From Pipra filicauda (Eukaryota; Chordata; Aves; Passeriformes; Pipridae), in contig NW_024104506.1 of the NCBI RefSeq assembly GCF_003945595.2, positions 733,975-797,974 on the forward strand: 64,000 bases of DNA, in the 5' to 3' direction. Positions 1 through 9,836 of the stretch are shown here, piece by piece. Below the pieces are notes generated by a model, which saw only the letters and a list, made by a program, of their open reading frames with translations, did not search any database and was not told the DNA's origin. Within the stretch, counting starts at the first letter, position 1; each line of letters starts with the position of its first letter. Position numbers and translations under genes: made by a program.

Positions 1-165
1 CGGCTGCAGTGGCGCCCCCGGCCGTGTCCGCCAGGCGGCGACTGTGAGGCAGGGCCCGGCGGTCGGGGCGGGCTTGGAAGCAGCGCCCGCGGAGAGCGAG
101 GCGTTGGCCGGGCCGGGCCTGAAGCGCTCGGGGCCGCCGGGCAGGGCAGTGGCCGGGAACCGGCC
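1..165. repeat. GC-rich segment, copy A of a dispersed pair
   Basis: This CpG-dense stretch is repeated, with scattered substitutions, at about 4646-4815 in the same orientation. Shared blocks include the gccgtgtccgccaggcggc run and the gagcgaggcgttggccgggc run. It could be part of a GC-rich first exon or CpG island that was duplicated. I cannot assign it to a gene, and no convincing reading frame is shared by the two copies. Confidence 0.75.
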
Positions 166-179
166 GGGGGCGGGGTGGT

Positions 180-1677
180 GGTGGTGGGAGGTGGCCGCCT
201 TCCACGGGTTTTCAAGAGAATAATAACGAAATTTAACAATAAAATAAAAATTTAAAAATACAACAAAAAACGCATTAAACCCGGAAATTTTTCTGCAGGA
301 AGTGGGCTGTGACAGGGGAGTTGTCTCCAAGAAGGCCCAGGATCGGGGCGGGCTCTGCGGCGGGGACGACTGCCCCTGCCGGACGGGGAAAGGCACCTTC
401 CCCCCACTCCCGAAAAGCTGGGAAGGGATAACATCTACCTGCAGCTGCCTGGAATTGCTGTTGGCCCTGGGCTTTCTGTGCCGCTCGTGGCCACGGGATG
501 ATGGCAGGATCACGCCAGCCCCGGGGCCTTCAGGGTGTTATAAGTAAACTGAAACTTAGGCTAAAATATAGCAGCAAAAATTAATTAAAGATTTATATAA
601 ATTGCAAATAAGCAAAACAGCGCGCTGGGCTGCCGGGGAGACCCCTGCTCCACACACGGCCAGCAAAGCAGTGGGCAAAAGCAGTATTTTTTTATACTAT
701 TGTCAATTCCCTTCCCATAGTCACTTGTTATCCTTCTATTGGATCTGAGTTCGCAAGTCTGGTTCTGGTTGGTTCTTTTGCAGGCTCGCTTTTAGTTGCC
801 AGGTACTTCCCTATCCATAGTCTTAGGTAATTTTTCGTCCTTGAGGCCTACTGTGTGAGTCTCTTCCAGATGTCCATCTTGGATATTTTTTATCGTCTTT
901 GCTCTTGACCCTTTGATCCTTGTCCTTCCCTTTGTTACTTTAAGCGTACACTTTTAGACAATATACAAAAGACTTATTCAGTAAGGCATAACAACTTGTT
1001 TTGTCAGCTTAGAAACTGCAGCTGCAGGATTATCAGCTTATAGTACTGACAGATTAATTGCCCATTCGGTAATTTACAGTCCACCGGCCTTAACAGAACC
1101 TTGATTACAAATATATATATATGAATATAACATGCAATACTATTAAAAGAGTAAATTACTACAACTATTACAACTATTACTACTACTAATTTGATGAGTA
1201 AATTATGTGACAACTACTAATCTATTACAAGGGGCAGGGCAGGCCGCTGCCCTCGGCCCCTGAGTGCGAGGGGGGTGTGGAGGGAATGGATTGGCCGGGC
1301 TTTGACAATCTGGCCCCTAGAAAGACTAAGTGACCTCTTCCAACAAGGGAAGACTGAAGCAAGCGGTGCCAGAAAGAACTGGAGTTTCTGGAGAATAAAA
1401 CCTGGAAGTATCCCCCGGAAAATCCCCCTGGGTGGTCACTGGTCTGACTTCCACAGACCGGTCGCCTTGGCCAGGACGTCCCGGCAGTCCTGCCGGAAGT
1501 GCGTTTGCCCACGATGTAATTTCCATTTGATGCTGGCAAAGCCCTTCTGAGTGAGCGTCAGTCCCTGGAATGAGTGGACCAGGCTTCCAGGGCACTAATT
1601 CCAGGCGTTGTGTTTAAGGGAAGAGCAGGGGAACCTTTCTCTGGCCCAGAGGAGCTGCAGTGTTTCCCTCTCTGGAA
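180..1677. other. No recognisable gene
   Basis: The stretch is AT-rich DNA with short random open frames. I see no domain, splice pair or repeat that I can name. A short AT microsatellite lies near 1110-1123. Confidence 0.5.
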
Positions 1678-1858
1678 GAATAAGAAATAAAAAAATAAAA
1701 ACCAAACAAGAAATAAAAGAAAATGAAAAATGAAGAGAATAAAAAATAAACGAAATAAAAAAGGAAATATAAAATACAAAAGAAAATAAAAAAAATTAAA
1801 AGCAAGAAAACTAAAAAGGAAATAAAATAAAAAGTGAAATAAAAGAGAAAAAAAAACC
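1678..1858. repeat. A-rich low-complexity tract
   Basis: The plus strand is a run of AAAT, AAAAT and GAAAT words with almost no pyrimidines apart from T. Open frames on the minus strand here are phenylalanine/leucine-rich artefacts of the tract. It may be an expanded poly(A) tail of a retroelement, but no element body is recognised next to it. Confidence 0.8.
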
Positions 1859-2616
1859 TTGGGCACCCCGTTTACTTCCACCCCTCGCCCTCCGAACCGT
1901 AAATTGGGGGTCACCCCTAAAATGTGAGAAGAGGGCCCTGAAACGTGGGTGGGGGAACCCCAGGGACACGAAAAAGTGGAGGGGGAGCCGCGAAATGTCA
2001 GGGAAGGGCCCCAGAATGGGTGGGACCCCAGAAAAGCAGGTGAGGCGTCCGCAGTAGGAAAGCGAAGCCAGAGGGTCACGTGGTGAGGGTCCCCCAAGCT
2101 GGCGGCATCGGTGCATGCGCAGTCATTTGTGAGACGCCCGCGATCACGTGGTAATTAAGGGCGGTCAAGAGAGGGAATGACGCATGCGCGGTGACTCTCA
2201 TGGCACTGCAGCGCCCCCTGCTGAATTTAAGGGCGGCACTGCAGCGAAGGGCCCTGCACACGCGCGGTGCCTGCCGCGGCTGTTCTTGGGAGTCTCGCGG
2301 GTCCCGCCCGCAGCGAGGGGAAGAGCAGCGGAGAACGGGGAGGGGGCGGCGGCCCTTCGGAGGCCTGCTCAAGGGGGCGGGGCCCGCCAGGAGGCGGCTG
2401 AACCAGCGGCACCGAGCAGGGAAGGAGCGGCCGCGCTGGGGCCTGGCCGGTTCCCGGGGCACGACGGGACTTGTGGTCTCCCGTCTCTCTCGGGGTGGGG
2501 GGGCGAGACTAAAATGAAGATTTTGAGGTGAAACCGTAGAAATTAGTGAGGGACATTCCTAGGGTAAAGTTGGGGACCGGGAGTGGGAGCGACCGGAATA
2601 TTTTCAACGCCTCAGC

Positions 2617-2740
2617 AAAGATGGCACCCCCCGGACCTGAGGTCCTGCGAGGCCGCACAGAAAGATGGCGGCCCTCGGACCAGAAGTCCTCCAAGGCCGT
2701 ACAGAAAGATGGTCCTCCAAGCCAGAAGTAAAGATGGCGC
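2617..2740 (+). repeat. Imperfect tandem repeat with YY1-like sites
   Basis: Four units each begin with AAAGATGG (2617, 2661, 2705 and 2730) and continue with a G/C-rich segment containing 'cc(t)gaggtcct' or 'ccagaagtcct'. The first two spacings are 44 bp. The word resembles the YY1 core (AAnATGGCG); the third copy reads ATGGTC and is weaker. This looks like a promoter-embedded minisatellite that multiplies one factor site. Confidence 0.65.
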
Positions 2741-2906
2741 TACTAGGACCGGAAATGAGCCAGGACAACACTAAATATGGTGGCGCGAGGCCCCCTGCCT
2801 CAGAGAGGCGTCTATCCTGTTGCCTGAGCTCCACCCCGACCCGGACCTCCACCCCGCGCTCGCAGCGCCGTCTCGCTGCGGTGCTTCCCGCTGTGAGGAC
2901 AGGGCA

Positions 2907-2957
2907 GGGCTCTCGGCGGCGCCGGGCTCTCGGCGGCGCCGGGCTCTCGGCGGCGCC
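2907..2957. repeat. 17-bp tandem repeat, three units
   Basis: Three exact consecutive copies of gggctctcggcggcgcc occupy 2907-2923, 2924-2940 and 2941-2957, inside the CpG island. Confidence 0.9.
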
Positions 2958-3240
2958 GGGCGCCGGCGGCAGGCACCGGAGCGGGCAGCCCCGTTTGGGG
3001 ACGCTGCGCGCGGCTGACAAGCGAGGACCCCAGGCAGAAAGCGGACCGGCGCTCAGGCGGCTTCGCCGCCCCGCTCGGCCACCCCGTTCCGCTCTGCTCC
3101 GTTCCCGCTCCCGCCCCGCTCGGTCCCGTCGTGCGCTGGAGGTGCTGTCGGGGCTGCGCCGCCGCGTTCCCCCCCGGAAGCGACCCACGGCGGCAGATCC
3201 AACGTCAGGCTCTCCAGGAGATCGTCCCCGGGGTAAGCGG

Positions 3241-3965
3241 GGCCCGGCGAGGGCGCGGCCGCTCTTCTGCCTCTCCCGCGGCCATCGGGGACTGCAGGGA
3301 GGGGAACTGACAGGCAAGTTTCTTGCCTCTGGGCAGCCGCACCTGCGTGCCGCCGCGAGGAGAAGGGGCGGAGAGAGCGGCAGGCGGGAGGGCCATGTTC
3401 AGATGTGCCCTGGCATTGCAGTTCCTCGGGGAGGGTCTGTGCTGCCTCAGGTATAGAGGAAGTGTATCTTGCAGTACCTGCTTATTCACTGGTTGAGCTC
3501 GCAAGTGACACAGGGGGCATGAAATCCCAGGGCAACTGCACTTGCCGTGTGGGCTGCAGGGAGAAGCAGCTGGGGGGGTTTGCTCTCTGCTCGTTCCCCA
3601 CCTTCCTCTCGGTTCCCTGGGACTCCAGGTAATCACAGCTCACCTTGGCTTCTCCAGGGGCCTCACTGAAGAGTTTCTAAGTGTGGCACTGAGATTTTCT
3701 GGCGCTGGAATTGATTGCTCTTTTAGGGCACGTCTCACCGGGCAGTCTGTCTTTTAACATTTGCCGGGGCAGGAGAATTGCAGAGGAAGAAAGCAAATGA
3801 AGACCAGAGCCTGAACTAGGAAGGCCCAGGCCTCTGGCGAGCCCAGGTCTTGCTGCTTGGTGCTCATTGTGCCCGGGGCCGGCCCCTGTCTACTCGGGGC
3901 TTGTTCCTCACCGTTGAGTTCCAAATGAGAGGGGAGCAAGAGGCAGAACAGCCCGCTGCTTCTGC
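3241..3965. other. No recognisable gene
   Basis: GC-rich sequence downstream of the CpG island with no domain or exon that I can name. It would be first-intron sequence if the donor at 3233 is real. Confidence 0.4.
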
Positions 3966-4076
3966 TGGGGCTGCTGCTGGGGCTGCTGCTGCTGGGGCTG
4001 CTGCTGCTGGGGCTGCTGCTGCTGGGGCTGCTGCTGCTGGGGCTGCTGCTGCTGGGGCTGCTGCTGCTGGGGCTGA
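3966..4076. repeat. 15-bp minisatellite (GGGGCTGCTGCTGCT)n
   Basis: About seven units of a 15-bp repeat follow one another, with one shorter unit at the left end. Because 15 is a multiple of three, every frame stays open (Ala-Ala-Ala-Gly-Ala on plus, Gln-Pro-Gln-Gln-Gln on minus). The 92-160 residue open frames here are by-products of the repeat. The units are nearly identical, which suggests recent expansion. Confidence 0.92.
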
Positions 4077-4645
4077 ACTGTCTGCAGTGCCTGGGGGCCA
4101 GGCAGGACTTGGCCCCGATGCCTACATTGCTCTGCAGCGGCCAGGGAGGGGTCCCAAAAGTCATCCCCCCATGTGCTGTGCTGCACAGCAGGGGCTGGGT
4201 AGCCTGGTTCCTGGCTGGGGGACCCCGGGGGAGGCAGTGGTGGGGCTGAGGGGCTGCTGCTCTCTCAGTGTCTCAGGATTTGCCTTGGAATCCCAAAGCC
4301 TCTGCCTGCATGGGGAGAAGAGACAAAGGTGACTCTAAATTGGTTTATTGTGGAGTGTTTTGGTGCTGAGTTAATGCTCTTGGCTTGTTCTATGTCAATT
4401 CTCAGCCTCAGTCAGGGCTTCCCAGGGAGCGTTGCGGCTGCTGCTGGAAGGGAGAAATCCTTTGGGAAGCTGGGAGACAAACAGCAACTCTGTGAATTGC
4501 TCAGCTTTTCCTAGGTAAGAGCAGGTTATAGGAAGAAATGCCAATACTTCCGAAAGGCGACGTGGGTCTTGCAGGACGTTTATTTTTGTCAATCTGCGCT
4601 CTAGGAGTCCTTGAGGTCTTTGGGGGTGGGGGCAAGGGGGGGCGT

Positions 4646-4815
4646 GCGGCTGCAATGCCGCTCCCGGCCGTGTCCGCCAGGCGGCAACTGCGAGGCAGGG
4701 CCCGGCAGTCGGGGCGGGCTTGGAAGCGGCGCCTGCAGAGAGCGAGGCGTTGGCCGGGCCGGTGCCTAAAGTGCTCGGGGCCGCTGGGCAGGGTAGTGCC
4801 CGGCTGGCGGGTGCC
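4646..4815. repeat. GC-rich segment, copy B of a dispersed pair
   Basis: This matches 1-165 in the same orientation with a modest number of substitutions and short indels. It lies about 160 bp upstream of the first recognisable TP53BP2 exon. The two copies are about 4.65 kb apart. Confidence 0.75.
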
Positions 4816-4972
4816 CCGCAGAGAGAAGAGCCCGGCCCTGGGAAGGCAGGAAACTGGGCTTGAGCTGCTCTGGACTGCTGTGGGGATGGGTTTGAAGTTT
4901 TGGGATCGCTTGTTTCTGTCCCTACCTTCCCACTAAAAACAATAACTTAAGAAGTCCTCGTCTGGACTGCAG

Positions 4973-5151
4973 AAACCATGAAGCCTGAAGTTCCCGAAGC
5001 AGCAAGAGCAGCGACAGCAACGGCAAAGCTGCTGAGCAGGAGAAACCGAAGCGCTTAAAGGAACTTGCTGAGAATCAAGAAGCCAGATTTCAGCAAGTGA
5101 CAGCCCTGAAAGGCCACGTGGAGCAGAAAAGACTCAGCGTTGGGAAATGAG
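4973..5151 (+). pseudogene. TP53BP2: TP53BP2-like exon a
   Basis: The acceptor is CTGCAG before 4973 and the donor is GTGAGT from 5152. It encodes relics of the Gln-rich helix (KQQEQRQQQ) and then LKELAENQEA and ALKGHVEQKRLS. A one-base shift lies between the two halves, near 5020. An in-frame TGA lies at 5148-5150, just before the donor. Confidence 0.85.
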
Positions 5152-6582
5152 GTGAGTTGCTGCTCGGGGAAAGTAGCCCATGATTTTTCACAAAATACAG
5201 TTCTTGGAACTCTGAAATTGCAGGTGATTTCAGTGACTCGCAGGACTTATTTACAGCATTCCAGGCAATGTTAATCAGAACCATTTCACATTTTGTGTTC
5301 GCCAAGAACACTCACAAATTACCTCGGACAAAATATACTTTCTTCCTATATTTTAAAGTATGCCGTGGAAGCACCCTATATTTGGAGCCTAGCACATCTG
5401 CTCTTTATTCCCAATGTGGGCTTTTCCCCTTGAATACCTTTGTGTACCTTTGTGTACCACGGTAACTGTTTCCATCCTCGGTGTCAATACCCTGCCCATT
5501 TAGAGTGTTATTTTCTTGGCCTGTAGCAAAGCTTAGCCCAATAGCCAGGTTGCCTTTTATGCCAGAGGCGATTTAATGGCCGCATATTTGGCGGCATCTT
5601 TCCTTCCTCGTTAGTGATGCCAGTCTGCCCAGGGTCAGGCTGCCACAGTCCGACTTGGGTGCTTGTAGCTCAGCACAATGATGCCACGAGAAAGATTGAT
5701 TTCAGACTTAATAGCGACACGTCTTCTGCCTAGCTTTTCATCCTCTCTCTCTCCGTATTGTGCAAAACTTGTTGCCAGCCTGCCTCGCATGAAAAGATAC
5801 TGGTTTGTTAAGGGGAAATATAAATATGTTGTTTTAGTAGGAAGCCTCGTGCTTTCCATCGAGATAAAGCAAAGGAGGTTTTCTGTGGGGAGAATCTATT
5901 TTCTGTTTGAGTTCTACTGCACAAAATCAACATCAGTTTAGAGGCCTATAAGGATGCCTTTAAGATCTTGGATCTTCAAGATCTTGGAGCATATGACTCT
6001 ATTTCCTGGCACTGTCTCCGAGAGATCTAGTCTTGGCACTGGCTGGAATTCTTATTGATTTCTCAACCCTTTGTTCTGGGCTAGAACCGTTCTGGCAGTG
6101 GGAGCAGCTGATGACAGGTGCTTGTAATAGACCCTAAAAAACCCTCCCAGTCTGTGTTTAATGAAACAGCTTTAGTGTTTTGTTACTGGCTTCTTAGGGC
6201 TTAAATGCAGAGTTTGAAATGATGCCTTGTGGTTGAGTGAGTGTCTTCCTGCTGAATTCAGCAGGCATTCAGTGAATTTGGGCTTCTGCAGGTGAATTCA
6301 GTCTGGTGTTGTGGTTTTGTTTGTTTCTGTACTTGGGACAGTGAACCAAATGTTCTTTTTCCCTCTCCGTCAGTGCTCTGAGGAGACCAAATGTCCAGAA
6401 TGGTGCTGGTGACTTTGCTTGTGCGCCTGCCGGGTAGAGGAGCAGGTTTGGCTCTGCACAGCCCTGCTCTGGAGGCCGGCAGGGTGCTCTCTGGGTGCCC
6501 TGCAGTGCTGCCCTGGGAGCAGAGCAGCCCACGCTGGGCTGTTCCTCAGGGCAGCTCTTGTGCTCTCTCTCGTCCTTTGCAG

Positions 6583-6771
6583 CGGAGGAGGCGGACCAGC
6601 TGAAGAGCCTGTTGCAGCCGAAGTGGCGCGAGCTGGCGCTGGACGTGCCGAAAGCAGAGGAACTGCCTGGGCTGCCAGAGATGCTGAGAAAGGGCTGACG
6701 AATTGGTGGTTACCACGACAACCTGTCACCTGTAACTGAGCTCCACCCACCCCGTGTCCAAGGAGCTGCAG
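6583..6771 (+). pseudogene. TP53BP2: TP53BP2-like exon b
   Basis: The acceptor is TTTGCAG before 6583 and the donor is GTAATG from 6772. The reading EEADQLKSLLQPKWRELAL and the later YHDN motif follow the ASPP2 coiled coil. An in-frame TGA lies at 6696-6698, and the last part is out of register with the family. Confidence 0.82.
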
Positions 6772-7143
6772 GTAATGGAAAGCCAGCTTGTGACCCCCAA
6801 CTCTTAAGGGCTTTAAAGACAATTGGGTCCTTTTCTGAGCTCGTCGGGAAGAAACGCCACTGCTCCCATTCCTGCCGGGCCCATGTGGCTGCCTGCATGC
6901 TGAGGATGGAGGGGTGATGGTACCGAGTTCAAGGGAAAGGGAGGAAGGAGCACACTGTGCATATCCCTTTCCTTTCTGCAAATTTGGAGACTAACCAATA
7001 TTTTCACTGGAGAGAAGACATAACTTCACTTTTTCAACGGCTTTTCTCTTTGTAACTGGTTCCCGTCCCCTCTCCTGAAAGTTCATTTGTTTTTCTTTTC
7101 CTTGCTTTCCCCTCCTGCCCCACTGCTTGGTGAATTTTTTCAG

Positions 7144-7308
7144 CTGAGGAACAAAGTGAAGCAGGAGCAGAAAGCCAGGCTGCAGCACCAGAGGGAGCAT
7201 TGGAAGGAGCGCAGCTTGGAGGTGGCAGTGCTGGAGAAGCGTGTCAGTGAGCTGCCAGAGCGCCTGGAGAAGAGAAAGGCAACTCTGTCCCAGGGAGAGA
7301 ATGTACCG
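7144..7308 (+). pseudogene. TP53BP2: TP53BP2-like exon c, frame still open
   Basis: The exon is exactly 55 codons long, like the human exon, with TTTCAG before it and GTAAGT after it. It starts LRNKVKQEQKARLQ and ends QGENVP. It is the best-preserved exon and has no stop. Coiled-coil heptads are kept. Confidence 0.88.
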
Positions 7309-7777
7309 GTAAGTGTGAGAGATGTCCTAACAACAACATAAATTTTGTTACCTGGACAGTCTGAAGTAAAAACTTGCTTGTGGGGGAGTTTGTTCAGATG
7401 CTAGACCTGTTGTCTTGATCCATATGTAGTGGAAGTCTTGTGTTATTAAAGTCCTTTTCATGGTACATTAGTGTTAACCTACTTACTCTTTACAGGCAAG
7501 AACTCTTCTTATGTTGTCATGGATTTTTTTTTTAAGGTTTTTGTTGATTTTTTTTTTTTTATTTGCTATTTCTACCTCAAGTTTATAATTTTTATTATAA
7601 TATATAATAAACCCTAATTATATAGTTATAATGCTTAAAGCTTTTTCAAAAAAGCCTCTAATATTGAGGTATCATTTGCTACTTGTTTTGTCCTTTGTGA
7701 CTTCTGTTTCAAGCTCTGGACAGATACTGCGGCATAAAATTCTTTACATTTTCATCTTTTTTTTTTTTTCCCCAAAG

Positions 7778-8016
7778 GTTTCTTCAGATGGAAATTCACC
7801 ACAGCCAGTGGCTTCTGCTCCAAGGGGAGTGGCAGCAGTAGGTCCTTCTATCCAGTCCTCTACTATGCCACATATTGCTTCCAGACCTGAACTTTAGGTG
7901 AAAGCAGCATTCTCAGGTGGGACATGAGCCTTGCCAGGCAGCTGAGGGTCTGCTGAAATCACAAACTCCGCCCAACGTGGGAGCTGGGAACCGTTCACAA
8001 GCTAAAGCTCCTGCAG
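7778..8016 (+). pseudogene. TP53BP2: TP53BP2-like exon d with stops
   Basis: It opens VSSDGNSPQPVASAP and reaches VAAVGPSIQSSTMP and SRPEL, all ASPP2 words. It then hits TAG at 7895-7897, with further stops before the donor at 8017. Confidence 0.88.
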
Positions 8017-9707
8017 GTAAGAGCTTATGATTAATAGTTCTTATCCAGACATGTTTTGGTTCACCTAACTGCTCTGTTTTGGTGGTTTGGGGTTTTTTTT
8101 GTTTGTTTGTTTTTGAAGCAAAGAGTTACTTGCGATGTAAGTCTCGCTACTTGCAATTATTTTTTTTTGTGCCTGTGAATACATTTATAAGCAGTGAGGT
8201 TATACGGTTCAATGTTATAAATTAGGTAATTCTCTTAGTGAGCAACTGGAGTTGTTATACAGTGTGGACTGCAGAAGGATTTGCGTGTAAACTAATTATT
8301 TTTTTTATTTTAAAGCTCTCCTAAAAACTATACACCAGTGTGCGTTTGAGTTTCTAGAGTCAGTTTTGGGTCATACCTGGTAACAATCTGGTGCCTGGAT
8401 TTAACAACTAGCAAAGCCAAGTTTTGTGATCATGCATTTTGGAAATGACACGTGTAAAGGATTTACCATTAGCATTGCAGGAAATATTGGAGGAGGCAGC
8501 TGATCGTAGCACAGAAATAGCAATAAAGTTACTGACTTGCTGCTGACTGAGGCTTGGCCTCTGCTACTTGGAGAGTTAATGGAGATTTGCTTGGCTTCTC
8601 CGTGGGTTTCTCCTAAGACAGACAGTTCAGTTCCATGAGAAAGAAGTGTAGAGAAAACTAGAGAGTGTCCTCTTTTGGGAGAAGACTCACTTTTCACCTG
8701 GGAGGGAAGAGAAACTGATTTTTCTCAAAAGAAAAAATAGAGAGTAAGCTCGTAGAATAATTCTGTTTATTTTTTTTTTTTGTCCCTCCCTCCATCTCCA
8801 GTTGTGGCAGATATTATTAACTATTGCACAAGTGTCTCTTGCTGGATTGGAGAATGGAGGATTGTTTCATTTCATTGGGTTTGCTGATCCTAAAACTACT
8901 GGAGTGGAATTTTAGCTCTAGACCAGACCAAATTTGAATTTTTGCTGGAGGAATGTATGGTGCTGAGCTATTTGAACTAAAACGTTGCTTCTTCCTTTGT
9001 GGTGTTTGGACACTGCGACTGCAATCTTAGAGAGACGTTTCGGTGTTTTGTCAGAATGAAGCTTTTCTCATGCTGCTTATCATTACCGTTTGAATTTCAC
9101 AATACTCATTGTATTACGTTATTTAGGCTGTAGTGGAGAGAAGTTGGTGAAGTATTTAATAACAAATTGCAAGCATTTCCTTAGTGATTTTTGCAGACCT
9201 GCCTGTCTAGACCAGGGAATGTGAAGCTCAGCTGTAACGCAATCCCTCTGTGCACATTGAACAGAGGATTTTTCTCCTGTTTTGGATGTCACTGGCAGGG
9301 TCTGTCTGTGCTTTAAAGTATTGCGTTTGTCTTTGCACAACAGTGTTTTCCATGCTTTCTTAATGTCATGCCACTTTTAACTTACTGCAGATATTCAAAG
9401 AAAGTTTCCCGCTAGCTGGAAGGAAGGCAGTCTAGAGAAGTTTCCTTTCTGAATGCTCTAGGTGTGGGTGTGTGCTAGGACAAATACTTTTGCTGCTGCT
9501 TTGATGGTTGTCTCTGAACTTGGTTTGCATTCTCTTTAAAAACAAAGGACTGAAAATCTATAGGGATAGGATTTGTAGCAGTTCACCTGTATGTGATACT
9601 TGCATGCTGTCTAGACCTGTCTCTTGAAAAAAAAACTCCTACCTATAATAAGTAAATCAATAAAAACTGTCATTTCAGCTTAGTCTGTTCCACTTGTTCT
9701 CTCCTAG

Positions 9708-9836
9708 GTTCTGTGGTCACCTGTGCAAAACCTTCCCCATCTGCCCCTGACTGGAGTAGTTCAAATGCAGACAATCATATTGGTCAGGGATCAGCCTTGA
9801 CTTCAGGAAAAGGAATTGCGACTAGTGAAGGACAAG
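9708..9836 (+). pseudogene. TP53BP2: TP53BP2-like exon e, last one seen
   Basis: The exon is 43 codons, open, with CTCCTAG before it and GTATGT after it. It contains PDWSSSNAD and GQGSA, matching the ASPP2 segment that precedes its Asp/Gly-rich stretch. No later ASPP2 exon was found downstream. Confidence 0.82.

Larger units (their letters stand above)
2060..3240. promoter_or_regulatory. Orphan CpG island promoter
   Basis: This is a dense CpG block with recognisable factor sites. E-box/USF-type CACGTG lies at 2077-2082 and 2145-2150. NRF1-type palindromes lie at 2112-2121 and 2181-2190. Several YY1-like AAGATGGC words lie at 2617-2740. A plausible splice donor (GGG|GTAAGC) lies at 3232/3233, so a noncoding first exon may end there. 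No coding exon of a recognisable gene follows directly; the next gene-like sequence is the TP53BP2 relic starting at 4973. Promoter assignment is inferred from composition and motifs only. Confidence 0.55.
4973..9836 (+). pseudogene. TP53BP2: TP53BP2 (ASPP2) unprocessed pseudogene, five exons
   Basis: Five segments match consecutive parts of the N-terminal coiled-coil and following region of ASPP2, the p53- and PP1-binding apoptosis regulator. They appear in gene order and each is flanked by AG...GT splice signals. The matches include the ALKGHVEQKRLS block, the LRNK(x)QEQ coiled coil, the VAAVGPxIQSSTMP block and the PDWSxSNAD block. The paralogue PPP1R13B lacks these exact words. Introns are kept, so this is a segmental duplicate and not a retrocopy. 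It is disabled by a frameshift and stop in exon a, a stop in exon b and several stops in exon d. The 5' coding exons and everything after exon e (proline-rich region, ankyrin repeats, SH3) are not seen. No function as ASPP2 is possible; transcription is unknown. Confidence 0.88.

Noticed and set aside
1558..2116. Phe/Leu-rich minus-strand frames resembling membrane proteins
   Set aside because: They are translations of the A-rich tract at 1678-1858; the hydrophobicity comes from TTT and TTA codons.
2604..3456. 237-263 codon frames over the CpG island
   Set aside because: Both strands are open, the products are Arg/Pro/Ala-rich and no domain is seen. GC-rich promoter DNA has few stop codons.
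3754..4332. Ala/Gly-rich or Gln/Pro-rich proteins of 92-160 residues
   Set aside because: They exist only because the 15-bp minisatellite has no stop in any frame.
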